The notes under the pieces were generated by a model. That model worked only from the letters and a program-made list of their open reading frames with translations, made no database searches and was not told the origin of the DNA. Positions 22,161-35,891 of a stretch of DNA of 64,000 bases are shown one piece after another. Made by a program: the position numbers and the translations under genes. The stretch is from Triticum aestivum. Its lineage: Eukaryota > Streptophyta > Magnoliopsida > Poales > Poaceae. Each line of letters begins with the position of its first letter. Positions within the stretch are counted from its first letter, which is position 1. The stretch spans positions 171,024,883 to 171,088,882 of the forward strand of contig NC_057807.1 of assembly GCF_018294505.1 (NCBI RefSeq). The letters are read 5' to 3'.

Positions 22161-22529
22161 CCATAAAGGCTTCTCCAACTTTCTTGGGTTCAGATATAGA
22201 GACAAATGCAAAGTGCCCATAGAAATTTGCTAGTTGTGTTGCTCTTGAACGAGTGAGTGGACCAGGTGCATTGCTGGTGTCAATTATCTTCTCAATCTGT
22301 ACTTCATTTGCACCACGGGGATGTACTGGACGAAGATTTTGCCCTTGCAGATCATTGTCTTCAGGTTCAGTATTGACTTCAGGATGAGCATTGTCTTCAG
22401 GTTGACTTCGTCCAATGATGAGTTCATCTTCAGCCTGAGCTTCGGACTGTATGATTTCTCTAGTACCCATGAGCTTGATAGATTCACTAGGAGGAACTTC
22501 ATCTAGCACATTTGGAAGGTGCTCTCTTT

Positions 22530-23396
22530 GCGAGACATTAGTCTCATCGAACCGCACATCCAGAGTTTCAAGCACTTTATAGTAAAAGAGGTTGAAGACT
22601 TTATAGGAGTGCGAATCCTTTCCGTATCCAAGCATAAAACCTTCATGTGCTTTCGGTGCAAATTTTGAAGTGTTTTGTGGATCCTTGATCCAGCACCTAG
22701 CACCAAACACTCTAAAGTAACTGACGTTTGGCTTCTTACCAGTTAGCAGTTCATATGATGTCTTCTTTAGAAGCTTGTGAAGATAAACTCGAATGATGAT
22801 GTGGCATGCAGTGTCAATGGCTTCAGGCCAGAACTTCCTTGGAGTCTTGTACTCATCTAGCATCGTCCGAGCCATCTCAATGAGGGTTTTGTTCTTGCGC
22901 TCCACGATGCCATTGTGCTGAGTGTGTAGGGAGCAGAAAACTCATGATTGATGCCCAGTGTATCAAGGTAAGTGTCGAGGCTGGTGTTCTTGAATTCTGT
23001 GCCGTTGCCACTTCTTATATGCTTGATCTTACACCATAGTTCGTCATGGCACGATTGGCAAATCGTCTGAAGACATCCTACACTTCAGTCTTATAGAGAA
23101 TTATATGCACCCAGGTATATCTTGAGTAATCATCAACAATAACGAAACCATAGATACAAGCAGTGGTAGTAAGAGTAGTAATGAGTAGGGCCAAATAAGT
23201 CCATGTGAAGCAGCTCGAAGGGTTGAGATGTCTTCATGATTGTCTCTGAGGGATGCTTGGCCCTAGTCATCTTCCCAGCTTCACAGGCACCACACAGATG
23301 GTCTTTCTTGAACTTGACGCCTTCGATGCCCATGACATGCCTTTTCTTCGCCAGAGTGTACCAGTTCCTCATGCCCACATGTCCTAGCCTCCGATG
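22530..23396 (-). pseudogene. Copia integrase, broken, catalytic Asp replaced by Gly
   Basis: The HHCC zinc-binding region is visible (HRRLGH ... CGAC, 23399-23280). The core follows (MDLFGPTHY), then stops and a frameshift near 23130-23000. The segment RSGNGTEFKN reads Gly (23007-23009) where the second catalytic Asp of the D,D-35-E triad is expected. QHNGIVERKNKTLIEMARTM carries the expected Glu region. The downstream part, with GYGKDSHSYKVFN, is open in 22905-22530. Domain order PR-INT-RT confirms Copia rather than Gypsy. Confidence 0.85.
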
Positions 23397-23894
23397 CTAG
23401 AGCCAGCACTCTGAAGCTTTTGCTAGAAGACATACGGATAGTTGTGGTCCTGCTGAGAAATCTACCATATACAGATCATCTTTTTGATACCCTTCAAAGA
23501 CTAGAGATTTGTCAGATTCCATAAGGACAAGGCAACGATATTTTCTAAATAACACAACCATGTTCAAATCACATAGCATTGATACAGACATTAAATTGAA
23601 ACCAACAGATTCAACAAGAATCACTTTATCCATGTGTTGATCCTTTGAGATTGCAACTCTACCAAGACCCAATACCTTACTTTTACCAGTGTCAGCAAAT
23701 GTGATATGACTCTTATCAGACGGCCAAAGAGTTGAATCCATCAGAAGACTGCAATCACCCATCATGTGGTTGGTGCAGCCACTATCCATAATCCATTCTG
23801 AAGCATGAGGTGTCATAGCGTACAGTACAGTTTGGGGGATAGGCTTCACCAAGAGAGTTGTGAAGCATAAACATTTGACGAACAAGTGGAACAT
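23397..23894 (-). pseudogene. Copia aspartic protease and pre-integrase region
   Basis: 165 open codons with the protease motif WIMDSGCTNHMMGD near residues 34-47. The GLGRVAISKD and NLMSVSMLCDLNMVVLF segments are typical of the pre-integrase stretch. The frame closes at a stop (23397-23399) and reopens in the same frame as the zinc-binding part of integrase, so the stop is internal to the former polyprotein. Its upstream junction to gag is cut by the Gypsy insertion at 23921. Confidence 0.85.
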
Positions 23895-23920
23895 AGAAGT
23901 TCAGATCTTGGTTAGGATAG

Positions 23921-26900
23921 TGTCACACCCTGATTTTCATGGCACAACACTTAAGATGATAAATCATGATAAAAAGTGGTTTGACAAAAACTTTTGAGTG
24001 TTTTGGACTTTGCCTTGATTGGATTTTGTCTGTTGTTTGCAAGTGCTCTGAAAATAAAATAAATCCTCCAACTCTTATACTCCTTCTCCTTGATACAAAA
24101 ACCTTTCCCAATGATCATGCCATGTGTATAGGGCATAAAAATAATATCTTGCAAAAATAATTTGGCCAAATATTATTTTCAAAAATTAGTTTTTCAAAAA
24201 CCCCTGAATTGAGGTTTGCACTGCAAGTACTTAATTAAGGGAAGTAAAAATCTTTCTAAAAATATATTTGACTCCTATTAGATATAGGATACCCAGAAAC
24301 CACAAAAATATAACTTTGAAAGTTATTTTCCTATTTTATTTAAAACCTTTTTCTTAAGGCCAGAAATGGTCTTTAATAGGGAAAAATTATTTTATTGCTT
24401 CAAAAATATTTGACAAAATTTAGGGAAACTCATAGGACATATATTGTCCATATATAAGAGTTTCAACACATGGTCATGTTCAAAATATTGGTCAAATCCC
24501 TCAAAAACCCTTTCTGGATATTTCAAGCTTTTGAAATATTTACAAAGGAAATATTCTCCAAAAATTCCAAGAAAATTCTAGCATGTCACATATGACATAT
24601 TAGATGATCTTGCCAAGTCTGATGACTTGGAGAACAATATAACATCATCAAATACCCTCAAAACCATTTCTGTCCATTTTGAAGTTTGAGCAACTTTACA
24701 ATGCCAAACATGTCCAAATGTTCTCAAACCTTGTGAACATGCTCAAATGGTCTAATAATCCATCTAGACCAAATGGCACAGGTTGGACAACAAGTTAACT
24801 TGATCAAAGTGCCCCAAAACCCTTTCTGGCCAGAACCAAATTTGAACAACTCTACATTGGAGACTTCCTCCGTTTGATCTCAACTTTTTTTCGGCATGTT
24901 CAGAACCTCGAATGATGACACTACACCAAGTGGTTCATCAAGGAGAATTGATTTGCCTGACTAAATCTTGGTAAAGCCATTTCTGCTAATTTCTGGGGTT
25001 TACCAAAGCTGCATTGTCAACTTCCTCCAATTGAGCTCCAACTTGGTGATCAACCCCATTTCTATATGACACTTGATCCTGTTAACCTTCATATCAATTG
25101 GAATCCATTTGCTTGCCCAAACCACCATCAAACACCTTCTGGCACAAATTTAAAATGCTTGTTTTAGCCATTTCTACACATCTCCATGAGCTGAGCTTTT
25201 TCCCACAGCCTCATCTGGTCCTCCTCTACCTCCTTCATCTTTCCCTGCCCGAGAAGCCATGATGAAGGGGGTGAAAAGCCCTTTTCCCCCATCTGGACAG
25301 CAGCCTTCCTCCCATTTTCTCACCTCTCTCTCACTCCTGGAAAGCCCCAGGGTATCCAATGCATTTTCCCACATTGTTTACTCCCCGGTGCAGCCACTAG
25401 ACGCAAGTGGGCGCGTGAGGACGCGAAGAAAAGCCGCGGGTGCCGGCCATTTGCGCGCTCTGGAGCACGTCAGTGTGCTCTCGACCGTTGACACGGCGCT
25501 CCCGACCACCTCGAGCCTCCCCCTTGCGCCAGTCGAGGTGCCTCGACGTCCGCAACACGCCAACAGGCTGGCCCCCTCCTTCCCCTCTCTGTCCTGCCCA
25601 TGCCACGCGTGCCCAGTGCCGCCCGAGCCAGCCAATGCGTGTGCGAGCTCGTGTCTCCACCCGGAGCTCGCCCCACTCCCTCTCTCCCTTCCCGGCGCCC
25701 TACACCACCCCCACGAGCGCCGCAGACAGCCCCAAGCCTCCTCCCGTGGCCACCACGGCCATTTCCGCGGATGCCCGTAGGCCTCGTCCATGGTGAGCCA
25801 TGGCTTCGCTATATAAGGCCGCCCAAGGCCTCTCTTTGGAGCCGTTTCGCTCTCTCTCCCTCCCGTACGTCACCCAGACCCAGCCAACCCTCTCGCCGAG
25901 ACCTCCGTCGCTCCCCATGGCCGGAGCCGAGCCGCCGGACTCCGCCTAAATTCGCGCCCACCTCTCCTCCTCCTTCCCTCTGGACCGCACTAGAGCATCA
26001 CCACCATCACCGCGAGCCCCTCCCGTGCTTCTCCCTCTCCTCCCGGTGGCCGTAGCATCATAACCGCCGCTGCCGCCGACCTCCTCCGCCGCGGCCAACG
26101 CCGTGCTCGACCCTGAGCTCCTCGGCGGTCGTGCCACCCATGGATGGGCGCGGCATCACCTCCTGAGCACGCCGGTGGGCAGAAGATCGCCGGAGAGCGC
26201 CGGCGCCCGCTCGGCCTCGCCTCCCCTACCTCTGCTCTATTCGAGCGGGAGGTAGGAGACGGCCTGAGAACCGGGCCCCGCTCGTCAGCGTCCCGGTGGG
26301 CGGGCCCCGCCGTTTAAGTGGAAACGGCTTCGGCCAGATTCACCTCCCCTGCGTGAAGGCGTACCCCCGCGAAGCCGCCTTCGACATGGCCTCCCAGCGG
26401 GCGCGCGCGAGAGCCTGGGCCAGGCCCAGTGGTGCCCTGCTGCTAAACCTCGCACGGTGCGCGCCGCCGCCGCCCAGATCCAGCCCATTTGGGTAAAAAC
26501 CTTTTCCCCTTTTCTTTTCTGTACAGTTTGTAAGATCCATAAACAATTCAAATGGACTCCAAATTTGATGATTCGAATTTCTAGTGACTCTATAAATCAT
26601 GATCTATCTGGTGATGCAACATGCACATTTTTCTAGAGACCTTTTCTTCACAAATATTTACCAAACCCTATCTTTCCTATTTCTGTGATGAACTTTAGAA
26701 AATCATAGAGAGCTCAAAATTGATCCAAATGCCATGATTCAAATTCCTAGATGTTTATAAATTCATAACTTAGTTTATGAACATTTTTCTTAATACTTTC
26801 TATACCACATAAAATAATGGTCTATTTCTTTATATATAGCCAACTTTGCAAATTCATAGGAAAATCATCTCAACTCCAAATCCAGTGAAACCAATTCCTA

Positions 26901-28711
26901 GATGTTTCTAAAATCATCCTTTGTTAAATGGGTGCCTTTGCTCATTTTTCAAAAATATATTTCTGTGCAGTTCTTGCAAATCCATAAACCCCTTGATTCC
27001 ATCATATTGAAATGTTCAGAGATGTACATTCATCAAATTCTAATGAAACCACTTTGGTCATCCCTCATATGACCAGAGGTATCCTAGAAAGTCCAACTCA
27101 CATTTTTAGGGCACTTTTATTTCTTGCCTTGTTGTGTTGCTTATTATGATTGTTTCCGACGTTAGTTGACGAAGTAGACGGAGTACTTGGAGAAGGACCA
27201 GAAGACTTGAAGACTCTGAGGAACCAGGCAATCAGCCATTTGACCATGATGAACCCTTTTTATCATAGTAACATTTCTTTCTGTGATTGTTGAATGCATG
27301 ATATCTTGAATGTCAACCTTGCTAGGTTTGCCTTTGTTGCATACCCTGTTGATACTTGCATTGATCATGACTCTATCCTTGTTAAATTGTGTTGGTGGGT
27401 TGCAGAAATATGCTATAGTTGTTGGCTGAGCAAAAGGGTCGGGGTTATGCATGGAAAGAAACCAAGTGTGGTTTGACATACTTGCAAATAGCCCAGTGGG
27501 TGCCACTAATGCCCCTGGGAGATGATGATGAGCTGGGTCACTACTTGGGGGAGAGGTAGTGTACCGAGGCTTGATGAAAGTGTTGTTTATAGAGACGGAT
27601 TATATTTAAGATTTGTCGACTGTCCCAACCTTACATGCGTAACCACTCTACCCTTATATGGGAAAGGGCATTATTGAGTACCTAGACCGATACTAGCGTG
27701 GAGCCCGCATTACTAGTGACGGGGGAGAGTTGGTGCTCTCTCTCGGGACGGGGTCGTGCCAGGTAGGGCGGCCATGACTGTTTTACAGGGCACCGGACAC
27801 ACCGTTGGTACCCCGTGCTTGTGGTATGTGATGAATATGGGAGCGAGGCTCCATAACTTTATGATGTGAAATGTTAGGCATGGGGGTTACTACCAATCGA
27901 GTGGACTCCATGTTAGTGTCGTCTAGGGAAAGGTAGTGATCGGGTGCTTACCCCGGGTACTTGAGGTATCGCGGGTCGTGGATGACACGGAAGTTCCCCG
28001 GATCTTGTGGGTACAGTGTGCAACCTCTGCAGAGTGTAAAACTATTCGAATAGCCGTGTCCACGGTCAAGGACAGTTGGGCGGTGCTGCTTAGACTATGT
28101 CCATATGTTTCTGACAAACAACACCGTTTGGTGATATTGATGATGTGACTCATGAGGAAGTCACGATGAGCTTGAGCATGAGTTGTTCATAACTCTTTCT
28201 CGATGTTGATGTCTGCAACCCCCTGATGCTTGTTGCAGACGCATTCCTGTCCTTGATTAATGTTGATCATACTTGCATGAGAAAAACTAGCTTTCCGCAA
28301 CAATGCCGATTAAGCAGTAGAGCTTTGCATAATTATTTTGTTATCACTCTTGGGTTGCTTGCGAGTACATTCAAAGTACTCATTGGCTTGCCACTGGTTA
28401 TTTTATTGGCCAGGCATGAAAGAACAGGATATGATGAGGAATACTTCGGTGATGAACATGCGAGCTAGGACGCTTCCCAGTCAGAATGCCTGTAGGGTTA
28501 AGGCAGATGGCATGGGTCCAAGTTATCGACGAAGATTTCCGCTGCAATGTTATACTCAAGACTTGACCATAATAGTCCTACTTGTGTAAGACGGTATGTA
28601 TGGATGTAAGACTCTTGTTATTCAGCTTCTGTGTGTTCAGTGAGCATTGATCTCTGGGATCACTGTACACGTGCAATCGGTGATCACGACTTATGAGTGG
28701 GGGTCCCCACA
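23921..28711 (+). repeat. Left LTR of the nested Gypsy (4791 bp)
   Basis: Starts TGTCACACCCTGATTTTCAT and ends GGGTCCCCACA. It holds an AT-rich first half, a GC-rich block (25380-26480) with TATATAAG at 25810-25817, and a moderate-GC last third. It lacks about 24 bp present in the other LTR (near 26184 against 34155). Confidence 0.88.
25810..25817 (+). promoter_or_regulatory. Putative LTR core promoter TATATAAG
   Basis: A TATA box precedes a CT-rich stretch in the GC-rich block of the left LTR. It lies within the 203 bp (25801-26003) that are missing from the right LTR. Confidence 0.5.
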
Positions 28712-28715
28712 AAGC

Positions 28716-28728
28716 TGGTATCAGAGCC
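28716..28728 (+). promoter_or_regulatory. Gypsy primer binding site
   Basis: TGGTATCAGAGCC, complementary to the 3' end of initiator tRNA-Met, lies four bases after the LTR end. Confidence 0.85.
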
Positions 28729-31700
28729 ATCCTAACTGTAGGAAGCCTTAGTTAGCATGGTCGTTAGTTAGGGTAAAATATTTCCAAAACTACTACTAGT
28801 TTTCAAAACTATCTGTACTTCTCTTCCCTTCTCAGATTTTCGAAAACTAAGGTATACTTTCCTTATTGATCTCTTCCCCTTCAAAACCTTTGGTCTTGGT
28901 GCCTAGAACCCTTATGCCTGGATTCCTTGTAATCCTCGTGGATAATCTAAAAGGAAGATGCCTTGCCATACATTCACCACATCTCCTAAACACAAGATTG
29001 GCGACATCACAACAAGACGATACCAACAGAAGATACATCCTCGAGCAATGAGGACCTGAAGACCCAGGAGATGGTGACACCCTTGACACTGCCCCAAGAT
29101 GATGCAACCTTAGCCTACGATGATCAGGGCACAGAAAATGCAAGATCATGATATACATCGCTAATAGAGTAACTGTGTCACTATCGTTGTTGTATCAGCA
29201 ACCACCGATGGATGAGAACCTAGCCATTTGGTCCGCCTCACCATAGTGAGCAGGAAAACGGTTCTCCTCATCCCCCGCTCTTGGTGTTAATGTTGTCATC
29301 AACGTAACCGACATGATGGACCTATATTACGCCTTGATAACGTCATTGCATAAGGATTACCTACCTGGTACCATCGATGGCTTAGAAGACAAAAATGGAT
29401 CGTCGTGATTAAGAAGACAATAGAAGCCCCAGTCAATGCCAGTTACGAGGAGCCACCTTCACCCCATCACTTCAACAGGCGAGAAGTTGTTGATGAATCT
29501 TCAGGCTCAACCTGGATTGTTTCATCGAACAACTACAAGAGACGTAGCAACACCTGAGGAAAACTCAGAAGACTGCATGAGGCACAAGGCACGACTACCG
29601 AGTCCGAGACCCCCTAGGGTAGGATGAGTCGTGTACCCCCCTATGCGCAGTCGGGTCCGTATGATAGTACGAATAAAACCATGATTGTGTGTTGCTTCTT
29701 TTTATCTGTTTGTGTTTTGATATAGGTCGCACTTTTGCCCTAGGTGACAAGCATGCGACTATATCACCTTCCTCACCTTGTTTCTTTTGTTTGGCCCTCT
29801 TTGCACCTGTTTGTTTGCACTAGCACTATAGAACCCCCTTTAGGCAACCCACCTCCTCTATACTACTTTTCCCTCTCATCTCTCTCCTCAACTGAAGACA
29901 AGCAAGACAAGATACACCAAGGATTCTACTTTGGCAACCAACAAGCACTGAAGACTTTTGCTACAACCTCCTCGACCAAGTACAACCCCGTATGTTTACA
30001 ACTCAAGACTAGAACCCTATCCCTAGACCCTACAGGACTTCACGAGATACCCCCGCTCGAATCCTTAACCATGAGCTTAACCTACGGAATTGCAAGAGAA
30101 CCTGTTAAGCCTCCGTAACCTTGCTTATCACTGGGTTCATTAGGGAACTAGTGGACATAGTGAACGAACACATTATCATCCTAAGATAGTACCAAAACCG
30201 ACGATGCCATAGGGAAGACCGATTTAAGGATATAGGAGCAGAAGACAAATGACTTGGCGAGTTTATATCAATGACTTTGAGGAATTATCCGAGAGTCTTT
30301 GGTGGATTATAAGGCTTTTATGTTAGTTGATGAACTTGGTGGGATCATGTTAATAGAGTAGGATAGCTTTCATTGCCCCTGAGTAAATTGGATTTAGTAG
30401 GACAATTATGATCGCAAGCTGAAATTCTCGGATGTATAAGGATTTGACTTAGCCAGTGGATATGGATAGGAGATAGTTGATATTACGATAATAATTTGGG
30501 GAAAAGCATAGAAATTCTTGTTGGACACAAGATTTGGATTTAAATAGGTGATCCTAGTTGAGTATAGATGATGATGTATGTCTACATGGTTCGGAGTAAA
30601 TTGGATTTAGACTGATGATCTCGATCATGATACCATGTTTCTCGGTGGACGATAAACTAGGAGATTGAATTAATTGTCGGAGTTGATTTAGGCATCTTTG
30701 TGAGCTTGACCTTGGGTTATTACTAGATCACAATAATGGGAATTGGTGGACTGACTATAGTAAGGAAGCCCTTTCAAGTATTGGGGATTATAAGGACTTT
30801 AGGAGATCATGTGGAACACCAGCATAGGCATTGGATTTGTAGAATTAATGGATTATGTAGTGATTAATGGAAGTTAACAGGTTGTTAGAGTTGATTCATA
30901 GAAAAGGAAACAAGATTTTGGAGTGGCATACGACGTGTTCCCTTATGAAAGAGGTGCTTTATCTTAGACCTTGGAAGAATAGGCTGAGCACTTGGATTGT
31001 CACGTTCAAGCTTACCAGCTTATATGTTCTACCCATGGATTTTTAGGGGTAGACATACATATCGGTTTGGGGATTGTAGACATACATGATTTTGTTAGAC
31101 CTCCTCTCGAGAGTCATGAGGATATGAATAGCATGAGTGATGATTGGAGTTGACCTATACGAATGATGCTTTCAATAGTATAAGGTGATCTGTTTGAAGG
31201 ACTAGGTAGAACAATTGGCATCTTAGAAACCGTGCTTAAAGATAAGATGATAAATGTTCACTTGCACCCTAGAATCCTTGAAATCCTTAAGCCCTACCAA
31301 GCCACAACATGGTCGGATCCTGACCTTGGGCTTTGGCTCTAGATCAATAAGACCTTGGCCGATACTCAACCATGACCACCACCAATGCCTCAGCTCACTT
31401 TAAGTACCCCATAGACTTCATGGAGTGCTTAGACAAGTTAGTTGTCATCTTTCTTTGATGACATACTTGTCTACACAAAGACAGAAGAAGAATCCTTGTG
31501 CTGGTCAGGGAACATCTGAAGACCGCCATGTCAAGGAAGAAGAACTGCACCAAGCACCATCGTCAAAGAAGTAAACCTCCGCATCGAAGACCAGGTGTAT
31601 CTACGGGCCACTTCTCTCTAAGGAACCAAGCATTTCCATGACAAGGAGACCCACACCAAGATCCATCAGCCCCCTTCGAGATCACTCCAAGATTTAACAA

Positions 31701-32077
31701 CCCCCTTTGAGATCACTACGAGAGGAAGAGAAGACAGTTACCAGCTGGAGTTGCCACTTGAGTTACCTGATGTGCACAACACTTTCCATGAATCACAACC
31801 CCGGAAGTGTTTCCAACTTCCTAGCTAGCCCGAGCACTAATAAGGACGTTGACCATCGAGCCATCGAACCCTATCCCAATCTAACCTACCGCGAGCTACA
31901 CATTAGCAACCTGGATAAAGAAGAGCATCATACACGAAGCCACACCATCAAGTACGACAAGCTCAATGGAGCACCACTCAGAAGCAGAAGCAGTATGAGG
32001 ACGGGAATACTACCCCAGACCCAGGTTTCCGTACTCTTTTCCGTGCCTAGTTTGGGAATCTCGGGGACGAGATTCTT

Positions 32078-32092
32078 GTAAGGGGGTAGGTC
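32078..32092 (+). promoter_or_regulatory. Gypsy polypurine tract
   Basis: GTAAGGGGGTAGGTC directly precedes the right LTR start TGTCATACAC at 32093. Confidence 0.75.
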
Positions 32093-35000
32093 TGTCATAC
32101 ACTGATTTTCATGGCACAACACTTAAGATGATAAATCATGATAAAAAGTGGTTTGACAAAAACTTTTGAGTGTTTTGGACTTTGCCTTGATTGGATTTTG
32201 TCTGTTGTTTGCAAGTGCTCTAAAAATAAAATAAATCCTCCAACTCTTATACTCCTTCTCCTTGATCCAAAAACCTTTCCCAATGATCAAGCCATGTGTA
32301 TAGGACATAAAAATAATTTCTTCCCAAAATAATTTGGCCAAATAGTATTTTCAAAAATTAGTTTTTCAAAAACCCTTGAATTGAGGTTTGCACTACAAGT
32401 ACTTAATTAAGGGCAGTAAAAATCTTTCTAAAAATATATTTGAATCCTATTAGATATAGGATACCCAGAAACCACAAAAATATAATTTTGAAAGTTATTT
32501 TCCTATTTTATTTAAAAGCTTTTTCTTAAGGCCAGAAATGGTCTTTAATAGGGAAAATTTATTTTATGGCTTCAAAAATATTTGACAAAATTTAGGGAAA
32601 CTCATAGGACATATATTGTCCATATATAAGATTTTAAACACATAGTCATGTTCAAAATATTGGTCAAATCCCTCAAAAACCCTTTCTGGATATTTCATGC
32701 TTTTGAAATATTTAAAATAGAAATATTCTCCAAAAATTCCAAGAAAATTCTAGCATGTCACATATGACATATTAGATGATCTTGCCAAGTCTGATGACTT
32801 GGAGAACAATATAACATCATCAAATACCCTCAAAACCATTTCTGTCCATTCTGAAGTTTGAGCAACTTTACATTGCCAAACATGTCCAAATGTTCTCAAA
32901 CCTTGTGAACATGCTCAAATGGTTTAATAATACATCTAGACCAAATGGCACAGGTTGGAGAACAAGTTAACTTGATCAAGCACCCAAAACCCTTTCTGTC
33001 CAGAACCAAATTTGAACAACTCTACATTGGAAACTTCCTCCTTTTGATCTCAACTTTTTTGGCATGTTCAAAACCTCAAATGATGACACTACACCAAGTG
33101 GTTCATCAAGGAGAATTGATTTGCATGACTAAATCTTGGTAAATCCATTTCTGCTAATTTCTAGGGTTTACCAAAGTTGCATTGTCAACTTCCTCCAAAT
33201 GAGCTCCAACTTGGTGATCAACCCCATTTCTATATGACACTTGATCCTGTTAATCTTCATATCAATTGGAATCCATTTGCTTGCCCAAACCACCATCAAA
33301 CACCTTCTGGCACAAATTTAAAATGCTTGTTTTAGCCATTTCTACACATCTCCATGAGCTGAGCTTTTTCCCACAGCCTCATCTGGTCCTCCTCTACCTC
33401 CTGCATCTTTCCCTGCCCGAGAAGCCATGATGAAGGGGGTGAAAAGCCCTTTTCCCCCCTCTGGACAGCAGCTTTCCTCCCATTTTCTCACCTCTCTCTA
33501 ACTCCTGGCAAGCCCCAGGGTATCCAATGCATTTTCCCACATTGTTTACTCCCCGGTGCAGCCATTAGACGCAAGTGGGCGCGTGAGGACGTGAAGAAAA
33601 GCCGCGGGTGCCGGCCATTTGCACGCTCTGGAGCACGTCAGCGTGCTCCCGACCATTGACACGGCGCTCCCGACCACCTCGAGCCTCCCCCTTGCGCCAG
33701 TCGAGGTGCCTCGACATCCGCAACACGCCACCAGGCTGGCGCCCTCCTTCCCCTCTCTGTCCTGCCCATGCCGCGCGTGCCCAGTGCCGCCCGAGCCCGC
33801 CAATGCGTGTGCGAGCTCGTGTCTCCACCCGGAGCTCGCCCCGCTCCCTCTCTCCCTTCCCGGCGCCCTACACCACCCCACGAGCGCCGCAGACAGCCCA
33901 AGCCTCCTTCCGTGGCCACCACGGCCATTTCCGCGGATGCCCGTAGGCCTCGTCCACGGTGAACCACCATCACCGCGAGCCCCTCCCGTGCTTCTTCCTC
34001 TCCTCCCAGTGGCCGTAGCACCATAACCGCCGCCGCCGCCGACCTCCTCCGCCGCGGCCAATGCCATGCTCGACCCTCAGCTCCTCGGCGGTCGTGCCAC
34101 CCATGGATGGGCGCGACATCGCCTCCTGAGCACGCCGGTGGGCAGAACACCGCCGGAGGTGGCCCGTGCCGCCTGGGAGAGCGCCGGCGCCCGCTCGGCC
34201 TCGCCTCCCCTGCCTCTGCTCTATTCGAGCGGGAGGTAGGAGACGGCCTGAGCACCAGGCCCCGCTCGTCAGCGACCCAGTGGGTGGGCCCCAACATTTA
34301 AGTGGAAATGGCTTCGGCTGGATCCGCCTCCCCTGCGCGAAGGCGTACCCCCGCGAAGCCGCCTTCGACATGGCCTCCCAGCGGGCGCGCGCGAGAGCCT
34401 GGGCCAGGCCCAGTGGCGCCCTGCTGCTAAACCTCACCCGGTGCGCGCCGCCGCCGCCCAGATCCAGCCCATTTGGGTAAAAACCTTTTCCCCTTTTCTC
34501 TTCTGTACAGTTTGTAAGATCCATAAACAATTCAAATGGACTCCAAATTTGATGATTCAAATTTCTAGTGACTCTATAAATCATGATCTATCTGGTGATG
34601 CAACATGCACATTTTTCCAGAGACCTTTTCTTCAAAAATATTTACCAAACCCTATCTTTCCTATTTCTGTGATGAACTTTAGAAAATCATAGAGAGCTCA
34701 AAATTGATCCAAATGCCATGATTCAAATTCCTAGATGTTTATAAATTCATAACTTAGTTTATGAACATTTTTCTTAATACTTTCTATACCACATAAAATA
34801 ATGGTATATTTCTTTATATATAGCCAACTTTGCAAATTCATAGGAAAATCATCTCAACTCCAAATCCAGTGAAACAAATTCCTAGATGTTTCTAAAATCA
34901 TCCTTTGTTAAATGGGTGCCTTTGCTCATTTTTCAAAAATATATTTCTGTGCAGTTCTTGCAAATCCATAAACCCCTTGATTCCATCATATTGAAATGTT

Positions 35001-35891
35001 CAGAGATGTACATTCATCAAATTCTAATGAAACCACTTTGGTCATCCCTCATATGACCAGAGGTATCCTAGAAAGTCCAACTCACATTTTTAGGGCACTT
35101 TTATTTCCTGCCTTGTTGTGTTGCTTATTATGATTGTTTTCGACGTTAGTTGATGAAGTAGACGGAGTACTTGGAGAAGGACCAGAAGACTTGAAGACTC
35201 TGAGGAACCAAGCAAGCAGCCCTTTGACCATGATGAACCCTTTTTATCATAGTAACATTTCTTTCCGTGATTGTTGAATGCATGATATCTTGAATGTCAA
35301 CCTTGCTAGGTTTGCCTTTGTTGCATACCCTGTTGATACTTGCATTGATCATGACTCTATCCTTGTTTAGATTGTGTTGGTGGGTTGCAGAAATATGCTA
35401 TAGTTGTTGGCTGAGCAAAATGGGTCGGGGTTATGCATGGAAAGAAACCAAGTGTGGTTTGACATACTTGCAAATAGCCCAGTGGGTGCCACTAATGCCC
35501 CTGGGAGATGATGATGAGCTAGGTCACTACTTGGGGGAGAGGTAGTGTACCGAGGCTTGATGAAAGTGTTGTTTACAGAGACGGATTAGATTTAAGATTT
35601 GTCGACTGTCCCAACCTTACATGCGCAACCACTCTACCCTTATATGGGAAAGGGCATTATTTAGTACCTAGACCGATACTAGCGTGGAGCCCGCATTACT
35701 AGTGACGGGGGAGAGTTGGTGCTCTCTCTCGGGATGGGGTCATGCCAGGTAGGGCGGCCATGACTGTTTTTACAGGGCACCGGACACACCGTTGGTACCC
35801 GTGCTTGTGGTATGTGATGAATATGCGAGCGAGGCTCCACAACTTTATGATGTGAAATGTTAGGCACGGGGGTTACTACCAATCGAGTGGA
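32093..35891 (+). repeat. Right LTR of the nested Gypsy, 3' truncated
   Basis: It matches the left LTR from its start to the equivalent of 27910, then changes abruptly to Copia sequence after AATCGAGTGGA. The last ~800 bp are missing. It also lacks 203 bp that contain the TATA box; the gap has a CCA microhomology at its edges (left coordinates 25798-25800 and 26001-26003). Confidence 0.85.

Larger units (their letters stand above)
28712..32092 (+). pseudogene. Decayed Gypsy interior (gag-pol remnants)
   Basis: No frame longer than about 125 codons remains in 3.4 kb; a normal interior would need about 4.5 kb or more, so large parts are deleted. Recognisable pieces: RT catalytic motif FDDILVYTKTEEES starting near 31454, one base out of frame with the preceding FMECLDKLVVIF; and an integrase C-terminal piece near 31741-31820 (LELPDVHNTFHESQ). 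The end, NLGDEI, lies just before the polypurine tract. The 28750-31300 part, where gag and protease should be, is too decayed to assign. Confidence 0.7.
23921..35891 (+). mobile_element. Gypsy-type LTR element with ~4.8 kb LTRs, right LTR truncated
   Basis: It sits inside the Copia element between the protease and gag regions. The left LTR (23921-28711) is complete and is followed by a primer site, a decayed 3.4 kb interior, a polypurine tract and a partial right LTR (32093-35891). The interior holds recognisable Gypsy RT (FDDILVY) and integrase C-terminal remnants in plus orientation, which supports the superfamily call. The two LTRs look about 97% alike by eye, far closer than the Copia LTRs, as expected for a later insertion. 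A target duplication cannot be checked because the right terminus is gone. Small open frames in the LTRs are not genes. Confidence 0.85.

Noticed and set aside
25259..26055. Open frames in the GC-rich block of the nested Gypsy LTR (also 33546-34584)
   Set aside because: They lie in an LTR, differ in frame between the two LTR copies and have no domain.
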